The notes under the pieces are model-generated. The model did no database searches, was not told where the DNA came from, and saw only the letters and a program-made list of their open reading frames with translations. Positions 17,430-26,311 of a stretch of 64,000 bases of DNA are shown here, one piece after another. Position 1 is the stretch's first letter. Every line of letters begins with the position of its first letter. The stretch spans positions 62,001 to 126,000 of the forward strand of contig NZ_JBBPCC010000022.1 in assembly GCF_038070315.1 (NCBI RefSeq), written 5' to 3'. The position numbers and the translations under genes are program-made. The DNA comes from Paenibacillus_G filicis. Its GTDB lineage: Bacteria > Bacillota > Bacilli > Paenibacillales > NBRC-103111.

Positions 17430-18176
17430 TCATCCTCCTATAGTTTGAACTGCAAATGCCTCTCTGATAGGCGCGAATTGTATGGTTTTTCGTACGGTAT
17501 GTATCAGCGTCTCTGAAGTTGCTTCGGCGTGTAACCGGGGAAACCGACCGAGCACCTTAAGGCCGCTGTATTGTTCAATGAGTTGTGCATTCGTAGCAAC
17601 GCTGGGATCATCATGGGATTCCATGGACTCACCATCATTCAAGATGGCGCCCACAATGGGGACTTCACGATCCCGAAGGAATGAAGCCGTCAGAAGTGTG
17701 TGATTAATGGTTCCTAGGCTAGAACGGGCTACAATTAATGCAGGTAACCGAAGCTCTGAGATGAAGTCCACCATGAGGGTGTCATCAGTCAGCGGGACAG
17801 CGACGCCGCCAACGCCTTCGATGAGTAGCGCCTCGTAACGTTTAGTGAGCGGTACACCTGCGGCTATAATCTTCTTTAGCGTAAGAGTTACCCCAGCTTG
17901 CTTGGCGGCGAGCATGGGCGTAAGTGGAGCTTCAAATGTAAAGGGTGCGACTGCCTCGGGCCGTTCATGGATTCCCGTGCTTTTCAGCAGCCGTTCAGCA
18001 TCGGTAAGTCCACTTCCAAGAGGTGCACCGGACTGAACCGGCTTCCAAACACCGGCATTCAACCCTTCAGCTCGGAGCATAGCGGTAATGGCTGCCGTGA
18101 CAATAGTCTTCCCGACGCCGGTGTCCGTACCTGTCACGAATAATCCGCGTATCGTTTCCATGTTCACTTTGTTCAT
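17430..18176 (-). CDS. bioD: Dethiobiotin synthetase BioD
   Basis: A 248-residue ATP-dependent carboxylase closing the ureido ring of dethiobiotin. The P-loop is GTDTGVGKT at residues 16-24, followed by VWKPVQSGAP with the DAPA-contacting lysine, and IEGVGGVAVPLTD. It overlaps bioA by four bases (ATGA). A ribosome binding site GGAAGGCGG lies inside the end of bioA. Confidence 0.95.
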   Translation of the reverse strand: MNKVNMETIRGLFVTGTDTGVGKTIVTAAITAMLRAEGLNAGVWKPVQSGAPLGSGLTDAERLLKSTGIHERPEAVAPFTFEAPLTPMLAAKQAGVTLTLKKIIAAGVPLTKRYEALLIEGVGGVAVPLTDDTLMVDFISELRLPALIVARSSLGTINHTLLTASFLRDREVPIVGAILNDGESMESHDDPSVATNAQLIEQYSGLKVLGRFPRLHAEATSETLIHTVRKTIQFAPIREAFAVQTIGG

Positions 18177-19534
18177 GCAACCGGGCCGCCTTCCGTGACG
18201 TGAAGGATGGATTGCTCCAAAATATCGGTCATGGCATCAAGTTCCGCTTCAGTACTAACAAGCGGAGGGATGAAGACGATCACATTGCCGAGCGGTCTCG
18301 TTAGCATGCCGAGTTCTCTGGCCCGCAAGCTCGTGCGAACGCCAATTCGTTCTGCCCAATCGTACGTCTCACGTGATGTCTTATCGCGTACGAGCTCGAT
18401 TCCGATCATCAATCCTTTTTGCCTGATTTCACCCACATGCGGGCGATCTTTAAGCGCTGCGAGCTTCTGCTCAACAAATGATGCCTTTGCTCTTACTCCG
18501 TGGGCCAGGTTGCGCTCTTCAAACAGTTTCAAGCTAGCCAAAGCAACGGCACAGCCGAGTGGGTTCCCTGTGTAGGAATGACCATGGAAAAATGTTTTCT
18601 GCTCTTGGTAATCGGCATAAAACGCATCGTACACCTCGTCCGTCGCAAGCGTCGCTGCCACCGGCAAATAGCCGCCGGTCAACCCTTTCCCGATCACCAT
18701 CAAATCAGGTGAAACGTCTTCGAGATCACAAGCGAACATAGCCCCCGTTCGACCGAAACCGGTCGCGACCTCGTCAGCGATGAGCAGGACGCCATACTGG
18801 CGGCACAGCTTAGCCATCTGGCTTAAACAGCCTGGCGGCATGACGATGATGCCGCTAGCCCCTTGCACGATCGGCTCTACGATGAGAGCCGCAATTTCAT
18901 CCGCCCGAGTTTCGAGCAAATGGCGTAATGCGGTTAGTGTATCTTCCATTGCCTTCGTCTCACCGCCTTCATGACGATAAGAGTAGGGATATGGAATGAC
19001 GTGCGAAGGAAATAGCATGGGGCGAAACACGTCATGGTACAGAGGTATCGCACCAACACTCACCGCTCCAACTGTATCTCCATGGTACGCTTGATTCATC
19101 GTGATAAACTTCGTTTTACCCCGTATTCCCTTGTTATGCCAGTATTGAAACGCCATTTTGATCGCGATCTCGACACCAGTGGCTCCTGAATCGGAGTAAA
19201 ACACTTTGTTTAGTCCTGCCGGAGTGATCCCCACCAGCTTTTCTGCAAGCTCGATGGCGGGTACATTGGCCATTCCGAGAAGGGTGGAATGGGCGACTCG
19301 CCCTAATTGCTCCGTGATGGCCTGATTTAGCTCCGGCACGTTGTGTCCATGTACGTTGAGCCAAACGGATGAGAAACCATCATAATAAGCGCGTCCTTGG
19401 ACGTCATACAGCATGATGCCTTCGCCGCGTTCAATAATAAGTGGACCCGAGTTATTGTAATCTTTCATTTGAGTAAAAGGATGCCATAAGTGATCCTTAT
19501 TCATGGCAGCAAGCCGTTCGTAATCCGTTATCAT
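18173..19534 (-). CDS. bioA: Adenosylmethionine-8-amino-7-oxononanoate aminotransferase BioA
   Basis: A 453-residue class III aminotransferase, first gene of the biotin operon. It has HLWHPFTQMKDY (typical BioA N-terminus), the glycine-rich YSDSGATGVEIAIKMA, IADEVATGFGRTG, and the PLP lysine in VIGKGLTGGYLP. It uses SAM (in some Bacilli lysine) as amino donor to make 7,8-diaminopelargonate. GGATGGTGATC precedes the ATG, and the BirA operator lies 29-62 bases upstream. Confidence 0.96.
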   Translation of the reverse strand: MITDYERLAAMNKDHLWHPFTQMKDYNNSGPLIIERGEGIMLYDVQGRAYYDGFSSVWLNVHGHNVPELNQAITEQLGRVAHSTLLGMANVPAIELAEKLVGITPAGLNKVFYSDSGATGVEIAIKMAFQYWHNKGIRGKTKFITMNQAYHGDTVGAVSVGAIPLYHDVFRPMLFPSHVIPYPYSYRHEGGETKAMEDTLTALRHLLETRADEIAALIVEPIVQGASGIIVMPPGCLSQMAKLCRQYGVLLIADEVATGFGRTGAMFACDLEDVSPDLMVIGKGLTGGYLPVAATLATDEVYDAFYADYQEQKTFFHGHSYTGNPLGCAVALASLKLFEERNLAHGVRAKASFVEQKLAALKDRPHVGEIRQKGLMIGIELVRDKTSRETYDWAERIGVRTSLRARELGMLTRPLGNVIVFIPPLVSTEAELDAMTDILEQSILHVTEGGPVA

Positions 19535-19562
19535 AAATGATCACCATCCGTTAATTATTTTA

Positions 19563-19596
19563 TTGTTAACCAAATACTAATATTTTAGGTTAACAA
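19563..19596 (-). promoter_or_regulatory. BirA (biotin repressor) operator of the bio operon
   Basis: TTGTTAACC at 19563-19571 and GGTTAACAA at 19588-19596 form a perfect nine-base inverted repeat with a 16-base spacer. This matches the known Firmicute BirA operator arrangement, in which biotinyl-AMP-bound BirA represses biotin genes. It lies just upstream of bioA, so the whole bioADBF-esterase-bioC operon should be repressed when biotin is plentiful. Confidence 0.93.
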
Positions 19597-19670
19597 TCGG
19601 ATTTGGTCATTCTAGCAGACTTGGACGTCTCTGTAAAGAGAATTCAAAGTGTAAGATTGAAGATTGACAT

Positions 19671-19701
19671 CAAAAACCCTTCTGCATGGATCGCAGAAGG
19701 G
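19671..19701 (-). terminator. Intrinsic terminator on the minus strand
   Basis: On the minus strand GCAGAAGGG's partner strand forms CCCTTCTGC, seven-base loop, GCAGAAGGG, then TTTTTG. It should stop transcripts coming from the MocR-type gene (stop at 19946) before they enter the biotin operon. Confidence 0.75.
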
Positions 19702-19733
19702 CACATCAGATAAAATATTTTTCAGTCTAATAC

Positions 19734-19917
19734 TGGAGTTATATCGAGATTGGCGGGCCCTGAGCTGTTGACAACGTATGAGGCTGAAAATCTTCCCGTC
19801 GCTCAAATGACGGTTTCAGAGGCCGGGTGAGCCACCGACACGGGTGTGTTTTCGGCCATGAAAAAAACAGACGGAGACTTCTCGGCAAAGAAAAGGCTCT
19901 ATAATTAACAATAAATT
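19734..19917. other. Gene-remnant stretch and dispersed repeat copy
   Basis: From 19734 the plus strand reads open for about 37 codons (GVISRLAGPELLTTYEAENL) then hits a stop and continues in frame, so it looks like decayed coding DNA of unknown origin. At 19877-19917 it carries the CTTCTCGGCAAAG element also found at 1577-1619. The stretch lies between the MocR gene stop and its terminator. Confidence 0.4.
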
Positions 19918-19945
19918 TCTTTAATGTGTAAATTTATCTGAATAG

Positions 19946-21349
19946 TCATAAAAGCTCTGCGATCGTCTTAACTCCTTCCGCAATTTGCGCTTCCGTTACA
20001 TTGCCGAACCCCATAATAAGACTCTCCTCATACTTTCCTTTAGCAATGGTATACCTCTCGGCGGGATAAATTATAATATTTCGTTCTTCAAGCTGCGCGG
20101 CTGTGAAGGCATCGAACTTGCGTCCGGACAATTTGGCAATCAGATGCAAGCCTGCGGCGTCACCCGAAATACTCACTCTGCTGCCGAACGATTCCGTTAA
20201 AGCGGCGATGAGCCGAGTTCGTCTTTTCCCATAAATGCGCTTCATACGAGCGATGTGACGTTCCAGATGTCCGTCGGCTATAAATCGCGCCAAAGTGATT
20301 TGGGACAAGGTCGGGCACTGCATATCCGTCAATCGCTTTAAGTGTAGCAGAGATTCCAGTATTTCCTGCGGAACGACCATATAACCGAGTCGTAGGGAGG
20401 GATACAAATTTTTGCTGAAGGTCCCGACATAGACCACTCGCTCGGAGTCGAGCTCTCTTAGTGCACGCACCGGCATTCCGGCATAACGGAATTCACTGTC
20501 GTAATCGTCTTCGATGATAAAGCATCCGGTTTGCCGGGCATAGTCCAGGAGTTGAATGCGCCTGCCGATGGACAGGATGCTACCTAATGGGAATTGATGC
20601 GAAGGAGTAACAAAAACGCACTTAGGCTGTACATGAGTTGGCAAGTTGTTGACGCATAAGCCGTGACCATCGACGGAAACCGGGACAATGTCGGCAGTTG
20701 TCGATGCAAAAATGGCATGGATGAAGGTAGCGGTAGGATCCTCAATCGCTACGGTGTCCCCAGGCTTCAATAAAAGCTTGCATAATAAAGTGATGGCTTG
20801 GGTAGCTCCGGCTGTCACGATAACCTGCGCAGGTGAACATTGTATGCCTTTGACGTGCAGCAGATATCGGCAAATGTTGGCGCGAAGCAGCCAATTGCCT
20901 GCGGGATCTTCATCATAGCCGAACGCCGACGTGTGGGTACTATCGTATACGTTCAGCATCATTTCTTTCCACTTTTTGTGCGGAATATGCTCGAGTGCGG
21001 GAAAGCTCGGACGAAAATCAATGCCGCTGAAACGAGCAGCAAATTCCGGAGAAGTCTTTCCAACTGAAGCGTCTGAATCCATGAACCCCGCTTGAACTGG
21101 CTTGCTTCCTCCTAAATCCAACACATAGGTACCGGATCCTTGACGGCCTTCCAAATAACCCTCAGCTATTAGCTGTTCATACACTTCGACGATAAGGGCT
21201 CGCGACACCCCTAATTCGCTAGCAAGATCCCTCGTTGACGGGAGACTTCTTCCCGCTTCATACCTGCCTTGAAAAATACGTTCCCGGAGCAGCGCATAGA
21301 TTTGTTTGGTTTTCGTATCGGCTGTAAAAGGCTCGAACGAATTCGTCAT
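19946..21349 (-). CDS. MocR/PdxR-type regulator (GntR DNA-binding domain fused to aminotransferase-like domain)
   Basis: A 467-residue protein. The N-terminal GntR winged helix reads QIYALLRERIFQGRYEAGRSLPSTRDLASELGVSRALIVEVYEQLIAEGYLEGRQGSGTYV; the C-terminal part is a fold-type-I PLP aminotransferase-like domain with TAGATQAITLLCKLL, IIEDDYDSEFRY and the probable PLP lysine in VGTFSKNLYPSLRLGY. The ATG at 21349 is supported by AAAGGAG eight bases upstream. It is divergent from a CynX-type transporter and likely regulates it; the gap holds repeated TTGGTA boxes. Other MocR proteins sense PLP, GABA or amino acids. Confidence 0.92.
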   Translation of the reverse strand: MTNSFEPFTADTKTKQIYALLRERIFQGRYEAGRSLPSTRDLASELGVSRALIVEVYEQLIAEGYLEGRQGSGTYVLDLGGSKPVQAGFMDSDASVGKTSPEFAARFSGIDFRPSFPALEHIPHKKWKEMMLNVYDSTHTSAFGYDEDPAGNWLLRANICRYLLHVKGIQCSPAQVIVTAGATQAITLLCKLLLKPGDTVAIEDPTATFIHAIFASTTADIVPVSVDGHGLCVNNLPTHVQPKCVFVTPSHQFPLGSILSIGRRIQLLDYARQTGCFIIEDDYDSEFRYAGMPVRALRELDSERVVYVGTFSKNLYPSLRLGYMVVPQEILESLLHLKRLTDMQCPTLSQITLARFIADGHLERHIARMKRIYGKRRTRLIAALTESFGSRVSISGDAAGLHLIAKLSGRKFDAFTAAQLEERNIIIYPAERYTIAKGKYEESLIMGFGNVTEAQIAEGVKTIAELL

Positions 21350-21374
21350 ACATGTTGCTCCTTTCCTATGCTCG

Positions 21375-21423
21375 AATTGGTATAGCATTTTTGGTAGTCA
21401 AGTGGTACTTATTCATACCAATT
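21375..21423. promoter_or_regulatory. Candidate MocR operator: TTGGTA repeats and an inverted repeat
   Basis: TTGGTA occurs at 21377 and 21391 and as GTGGTA at 21402, and AATTGGTAT at 21375-21383 is exactly inverted as ATACCAATT at 21415-21423. MocR proteins commonly bind spaced direct repeats in divergent promoters. It is placed between the regulator and the transporter. Confidence 0.5.
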
Positions 21424-21482
21424 TAACATGCTAATATGAAGCTTGCCAACATGACAGCACAACAGAAAGAAGATGAAAGCGG

Positions 21483-22736
21483 ATGAGTGAACTAGAATAT
21501 ATTCCCCGGGTAGCTTCGAGGCCAGATCAAGCCGACGCAGCAAACGAACGGGCCCTAAGCACAGATAATAAGGCAGAGAGCTGGCTGGCCATCGTAGCCC
21601 TCTTTATGGTTTCGCTTAATTTGCGTCCGGCGGTTACATCGATCGCTCCCGTACTGGAAAGCATTCGACGCGATCTCGGCATGAACGGTGTTGCTGCCAG
21701 TTTACTGGTCTCGATACCCGTCCTCTGCATGGGGCTTCTCTCACCACTGTCCGTTCGATTCGGTAATCGTCTGGGAAATGAAAAGGTTATTGTCTGGTCG
21801 CTAGTTCTGCTCGGTGGAAGCACCCTATTGCGTATCCTCGTTCATACCGAAGTGCTGTTGTTTTTAAGCACTTTATTAGCAGGTATTGGAATCGCAATAA
21901 TGGGACCTTTGCTGTCAGGCTTTATTAAAAAGCATTTGTCCCGTAGCATACAGGCGATGATCGCCTTGTATTCCATGGCTTTATCGCTCGGTGCCGCTCT
22001 GGGTTCCAGCTTGTCGGCTCCCTTTCAAATGCAGCTGCATTCGTGGCAAACGGCACTTTCGCTTTGGGCCATACTTGCCATAGCGGCCGTACCGTTTTGG
22101 TTAGGAGTATTACGGCGTCAGACCTACGCCCCGACTGCAGCAGCGGCCCTGTCCAGAACGTCGAAATTGCCTTGGAAAAATAAGAAGGCGTGGTTGCTGG
22201 CTGTCCATTTTGGGCTCCTGGCTATGGTTATTTATTGCCTGATTGGCTGGCTGCCGCTTATGCTGATCAATGCAGGGGATTCGGCCCTGCATGCAGGGTT
22301 GATGCTGACGGTGTTTGCCGTGATTCAAATTCCAAGCGGGCTCATGCTGCAAATGCTGCTGAGACGGTTTCCTTCGAGACTGACATGGTTAATTGCTGCG
22401 TCATCTATGCAGGCAATCGGGCTTATCTTTCTTTTCTCTTCCATGCTTTCTTGGCTCGCGGTTCTTCTGTGCGGATTCGGTTCAGGGGTACTATTTGCTC
22501 TCAGCAGCTTGCTTCCTATCGAAGCCGCGTCAAGTCCTGAGGAAGCGGCCTCTTGGGCAGCGATGATGCAATCTGTAGGATATTTGATGGGCGCGGCGGG
22601 ACCGATCCTGATGGGTTGGGTTTACGACGGAATGGGGCAATTCAGGCTGGGGATACTAGGCATGATCTTGGTTTCCTTGATGCTGGTCGTGATACAATTA
22701 TTCATAGTTCCGCGAAGAGAAGAATCGGCTTCGTAA
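21483..22736 (+). CDS. MFS transporter, CynX/NimT (cyanate/nitroimidazole) type
   Basis: A 417-residue membrane transporter with about 12 hydrophobic segments after a polar N-terminus of some 35 residues. The first helix carries LFMVSLNLRPAVTSIAPVLESI and is followed by SLLVSIPVLCMGLLSPLSVRFG, the CynX/NimT pattern. It is divergent from the MocR regulator. A second member of the same family lies at 45610. The substrate is unknown; cyanate transport is only one of the family's activities. Confidence 0.88.
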   Translation: MSELEYIPRVASRPDQADAANERALSTDNKAESWLAIVALFMVSLNLRPAVTSIAPVLESIRRDLGMNGVAASLLVSIPVLCMGLLSPLSVRFGNRLGNEKVIVWSLVLLGGSTLLRILVHTEVLLFLSTLLAGIGIAIMGPLLSGFIKKHLSRSIQAMIALYSMALSLGAALGSSLSAPFQMQLHSWQTALSLWAILAIAAVPFWLGVLRRQTYAPTAAAALSRTSKLPWKNKKAWLLAVHFGLLAMVIYCLIGWLPLMLINAGDSALHAGLMLTVFAVIQIPSGLMLQMLLRRFPSRLTWLIAASSMQAIGLIFLFSSMLSWLAVLLCGFGSGVLFALSSLLPIEAASSPEEAASWAAMMQSVGYLMGAAGPILMGWVYDGMGQFRLGILGMILVSLMLVVIQLFIVPRREESAS

Positions 22737-22783
22737 GATGGTGAAAATCGCAATTAGATCAGAACAAATTCGGAGGTATCGAT

Positions 22784-23638
22784 ATGAAAATATTCGTAGC
22801 CGGTTCAACCGGGGTGATTGGCCGTTCTCTGCTTCCAAAGCTAGTGAGGGAAGGTCACGAAGTCATAGGAATGACTCATAGCCCTGAGCAGAAGCAGGTT
22901 ATTCAAGCATTAGGAGCAAAGGCTATCGTTGCAGATGCATTTGATCGAGAGGGGATACTAGCGGCAGTTGGGGAGGTAAGGCCGGATGTAGTCATTCATC
23001 AGCTTACCTCGCTCAGCAATTGGAGTTCGGCTGATAATGCTAGGATCAGGATGGAGGGGACCCGGAATTTGGTGGATGCCGCTCAGAAGGCAGGCGTTCA
23101 TAAAATGATCGCTCAGAGTATCGCCTGGGCTTACGAACCGGGCGATCACCCCGCTACGGAAGAGGTTCCCTTGGATATCCAATCTTCCTCGCCACGCAAA
23201 ACAACAATTGATGGCATCGTCGCATTGGAAGGGGCGGTTGCAGAGATTCCGAATCACGTCATTCTCCGGTACGGCACGCTGTACGGACCAGATACCTGGT
23301 ATGACCGTAAGGGAGCTATGGCGGACAAGATACGGAAACGCGAGCTCCCGGCAACGGATGGGATCACTTCTTTCTTACATGTTGAGGATGCGGCGAATGC
23401 AGCCTTACTCGCATTAAATTGGCCGACCGGTACGCTGAACATCGTAGACGATGAGCCTGCCCCGGGTACGGAATGGGTGCCCGTCTATGCCGATGCGTTG
23501 CAAGCTCCTGTGCCCGAAATTCAACTGGGAAGTAGTGGCTGGGAACGTGGTGCATCGAATGCTAAGGCAAGGAAGGAGTACGGCTGGGAGCCGGTATTCC
23601 CGACTTGGAGATTGGGGTTTGCGCAAGCTTTAAGCTAA
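22784..23638 (+). CDS. NAD-dependent epimerase/dehydratase (extended SDR)
   Basis: A 284-residue Rossmann protein. The N-terminal KIFVAGSTGVIGRSLLPKLVREGHEV is the GxxGxxG cofactor site, and SIAWAYEPG, RYGTLYGPDTWY and FLHVEDAANAALLAL follow in the order seen in epimerase-type SDRs. The usual YxxxK is not obvious: around residues 125-150 the segment reads PRKTTIDGIVALEGAV, so catalytic identity is doubtful. CGGAGGTATCGAT precedes the ATG. It follows the transporter by 47 bases and may be in the same transcript. Confidence 0.85.
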   Translation: MKIFVAGSTGVIGRSLLPKLVREGHEVIGMTHSPEQKQVIQALGAKAIVADAFDREGILAAVGEVRPDVVIHQLTSLSNWSSADNARIRMEGTRNLVDAAQKAGVHKMIAQSIAWAYEPGDHPATEEVPLDIQSSSPRKTTIDGIVALEGAVAEIPNHVILRYGTLYGPDTWYDRKGAMADKIRKRELPATDGITSFLHVEDAANAALLALNWPTGTLNIVDDEPAPGTEWVPVYADALQAPVPEIQLGSSGWERGASNAKARKEYGWEPVFPTWRLGFAQALS

Positions 23639-23789
23639 ATCTTTACGGTAAACAGTGAGGTAGCCCTGGAGCGAAGCATGTTGCAGGGAACGCTTTATAC
23701 TATGGAATGGCGGGAGGACAACAGAGGCAGGTTTGAAATTAATTAAATCGAGCAGGCCGGGTTCAATCTGCGTAATCAGGGCTGTAATT

Positions 23790-23836
23790 AACAGGCTCCT
23801 GCCAGGAATTCGTTTCCTGTCAGGAGCCTGTTTTTA
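23790..23836 (+). terminator. Intrinsic terminator
   Basis: ACAGGCTCCTG (from 23791) pairs with CAGGAGCCTGT (to about 23831), with an inner CAGGA/TCCTG extension, followed by TTTTT. It ends the transporter/epimerase transcript. The remaining sequence to about 24100 shows no supportable gene. Confidence 0.9.
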
Positions 23837-24126
23837 ATGTGCGCCCGGCATGGGCGATAACTAGGTTGTGAAAAGTCTAGCTAATGGCTAACGGACAGGG
23901 CCCCCGGTTGATCGGTCGCATGGCAGCTGAGAGGAGAACGGAGATGGAAAGAGGTTACGACGGAGCAGTTTGTAAAGGGTCCCTGCATGATCAAGCGCAG
24001 TGGCCCGGATTATTCTGTGGCTTACGCGATCGCTGGCTAGCACTCGTTGAAGCCTTGTTTCTTGGCTCGTTTTTCAAACTTGTTTCTTCCTTGATTATTA
24101 GCTCTTGCCTACATATTAAACAGTTC

Positions 24127-24588
24127 TTAGCTTCTAAGCATTTTCTCATAAAAAATAAGTTCCAAACCTTTGATTGTTTTTCTATAAACTTCCTTAAAAC
24201 CGAATTTCTCGTAAAGTTTTTGGGCAGGCAGTTGTTTGGCTGTCGTGTCCAAATGGAGTTTTTTATATCCTAACTCATTTGCTTTGGTTTCAAGACTTTC
24301 ATAAATTTTTTGCCCGTAGCCCTTTCCTTGATAATCTGGATGTACCCTCATTCGTTTTACCTCTGCGGATATATCAGATGTTTTCCTAAACGCTCCCATT
24401 GCAATTAATTTGTCATCAACAAGTCCTACCAAAAATTCTCCAGCGTTATGCAAGTAAGCATGTTCTATATTGTGTAAATCATCATCCCAATTTCCATTGC
24501 CTAAATTAGTCCCTGTCTGATTTAATCCGATATTATGGAGTTCCCATACAGAGTCATGATCAGGTGTTTTGTATCTTCTAATAATCAT
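24127..24588 (-). CDS. GNAT-family N-acetyltransferase
   Basis: A 153-residue acetyltransferase: MIIRRYKTPDHDSVWELHNIGL, motif A EVKRMRVHPDYQGKGYGQKIYESLETKANELGYKKLHLDTT, and the end LYEKFGFKEVYRKTI. The Q-G-K-G-Y-G loop binds acetyl-CoA pyrophosphate. GGAGG six bases before the ATG at 24588 fixes the start. The start overlaps the stop of a truncated acetyltransferase gene (24585-24809). Confidence 0.9.
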   Translation of the reverse strand: MIIRRYKTPDHDSVWELHNIGLNQTGTNLGNGNWDDDLHNIEHAYLHNAGEFLVGLVDDKLIAMGAFRKTSDISAEVKRMRVHPDYQGKGYGQKIYESLETKANELGYKKLHLDTTAKQLPAQKLYEKFGFKEVYRKTIKGLELIFYEKMLRS

Positions 24589-24809
24589 ATAAATCCTCCG
24601 CAAAATATATTGCTATTTATTTCCATTCTTCCTTTATGCCAAATGCCAGCCCAGTATCCATTATTTTCAGATAATCTCCTCAAAGATTTTTCTATAAACA
24701 TTAGGGAATTCTCAACTTGATTAGTTTTCTCCGGAAAAGTAAGCCATTTGCTTATATTTTCACGACTAATAATTGCATTTGGTAAATTTTGATAATCTAA
24801 ATGTATCAT
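24585..24809 (-). pseudogene. Truncated RimL-like acetyltransferase, N-terminal third only
   Basis: The 74 residues (SRENISKWLTFPEKTN, then FIEKSLRRLSENNGYWAGIWHKG) match the N-terminal part of ribosomal-protein-serine/alanine acetyltransferases of the RimL/YdaF group, ending where the central beta strands and acetyl-CoA loop should begin. The frame then runs into the ribosome binding site and ATG of the next acetyltransferase. The rest of the gene has been deleted; a functional short protein is unlikely. Confidence 0.7.
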
Positions 24810-24972
24810 ACGTTACTGCCGCTGAACATAAACAACTTATAACAATCATTGTTCTGTTATGAACTCGAATGAAACAGAGACGAAAGGAATTTCATAGCCC
24901 CAAATAGCTATTTTAAAAAATGAAGAACTAAGTGAAAATAGGAAGAATGACAGTGGGAAAGGGCGTACAAAC

Positions 24973-26295
24973 ATGTATGTTTCTATTAGGGGTATGGCTG
25001 TAGCTATGCTCTTAGCAGCCTGCCTGTATGTCTTGTCTGCTCCGGGATGGGAGGTGCTGGCCTCCGGACATGAGCATATAAACGCGGGAGCAAGTGGAGA
25101 ATGGGAGGATCTGCTCGGCAAATGGAAGAGCTTAGCGGAAACAAGCGCGGTCATGTTGCTTATAGGCGTTTACATGTTCCGTACCGCACTTTTGCCCACC
25201 GCTGGCGGGTGGGGGGTATGGCCTGCAATAGAACGGATGGAGCGGATTACGGCCGTCGTGATGCTGTATGTCATCATATTGGCAGGCTCCAACAATTCCC
25301 TTACCGTTGTGAAAGCGGTAATCGCTATCATGTGGCTGCTTGCAGCTTGGGGGGCGATTCCCTATGCCAAAAGTTCAACGATCGTTAAAGGGCTGTGCGC
25401 GTTAGTCATGGTTCCACTCTTACATATAGAGGATGTCGGATCTATCCTATCGATCCCAGGCATGATTGCCGTATTAGCCGCCAGTATCCATACAGTGTCG
25501 GGCGCAATCTGGGCTGGCGGAGGGATTTCGATCTATACGGCTTTGGCATTGAAGCCTGAGCTGCCAGCATCGCAATTCAAATTGCTGCTTGAGCGATTTC
25601 GAATAGGGGCTGCTACCGCTTGTTGCGGTATTTTGCTTTCAAGTCTGCTGATTTTGTTGCTAGGCTCAAGCACTGGGGAGGAATGGAAGAGCGGGTCGGA
25701 AAGTATTTGGCTTATGTGCAAGCTGCTGCTAATTCTTGTTATTGTGTGGATTGCCAAAGGTGGTTATGGGCGTTGGAGGCAAGCGGGGGATGACGAGCTG
25801 CGCTTGCGCTATCGTTACAAACAAAGGCTTCGTGTTTCATTAGGTTTGACTGTACCTGTGCTGCTGATCTCTGCCTTGACTTCACCGCCGATTCCTGGTG
25901 GAGCTACGCTAAAGGAGACCATTTATTGGCATGTGATGGGGGAAGAAGCACATATGTCGCTACGGATTCGGGAGCAGAATGCTGGAAGACAGCAGGTCCG
26001 TTTGGACATTTGGCTGCCAGCCGGCATGGGCAAACCCATTGCGGCTGAGGTCACCCTTCATCATGGGGAAGAAGCGGCGGAAGTGCCTTTGATTTACAAG
26101 GAGGGCGGTCCAGATCCTTATGGTTACGAAGGGTTTGACAAGTATACGTACGAGGCCAATGGAAGATATATGACCAAAAGCGGTTCGTGGACCATGCAGG
26201 TGATCGCCATCGATAGGGGGCAGAAGAAGCATACCTATGAGAAGGTGGAGGATATCCCAACGGAAAACGTTCATCAGTCTAATGAACTTAATTAA
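24973..26295 (+). CDS. CopD/YcnJ-like membrane protein (copper-related)
   Basis: A 440-residue membrane protein with a signal-like first helix (residues about 8-28), then eight or so transmembrane segments, including GTVSGAIWAGGGIS-type helix VSGAIWAGGGISIYTALAL and a C-terminal extracellular domain of about 120 residues beginning near LRIREQNAGRQQVRLDIWLPAG. The layout matches CopD/YcnJ proteins without the N-terminal CopC domain. A copper import or homeostasis role is inferred from family resemblance. The N-terminal GHEHINAG offers histidines on the outside. It precedes the DJ-1/PfpI gene by 16 bases. Confidence 0.75.
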   Translation: MYVSIRGMAVAMLLAACLYVLSAPGWEVLASGHEHINAGASGEWEDLLGKWKSLAETSAVMLLIGVYMFRTALLPTAGGWGVWPAIERMERITAVVMLYVIILAGSNNSLTVVKAVIAIMWLLAAWGAIPYAKSSTIVKGLCALVMVPLLHIEDVGSILSIPGMIAVLAASIHTVSGAIWAGGGISIYTALALKPELPASQFKLLLERFRIGAATACCGILLSSLLILLLGSSTGEEWKSGSESIWLMCKLLLILVIVWIAKGGYGRWRQAGDDELRLRYRYKQRLRVSLGLTVPVLLISALTSPPIPGGATLKETIYWHVMGEEAHMSLRIREQNAGRQQVRLDIWLPAGMGKPIAAEVTLHHGEEAAEVPLIYKEGGPDPYGYEGFDKYTYEANGRYMTKSGSWTMQVIAIDRGQKKHTYEKVEDIPTENVHQSNELN

Positions 26296-26311
26296 GTAGA
26301 GGAGAGAGGAT

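Noticed and set aside
19678..19701. Hairpin considered as a riboswitch or T-box terminator of the biotin operon
   Set aside because: It lies upstream of the BirA operator and no T-box motif is nearby; better explained as the end of the MocR transcript.
23884..24273. Open frame of 129 codons on the plus strand
   Set aside because: Its second half is antisense to a well-supported acetyltransferase and the first half has no start signal or recognisable domain.
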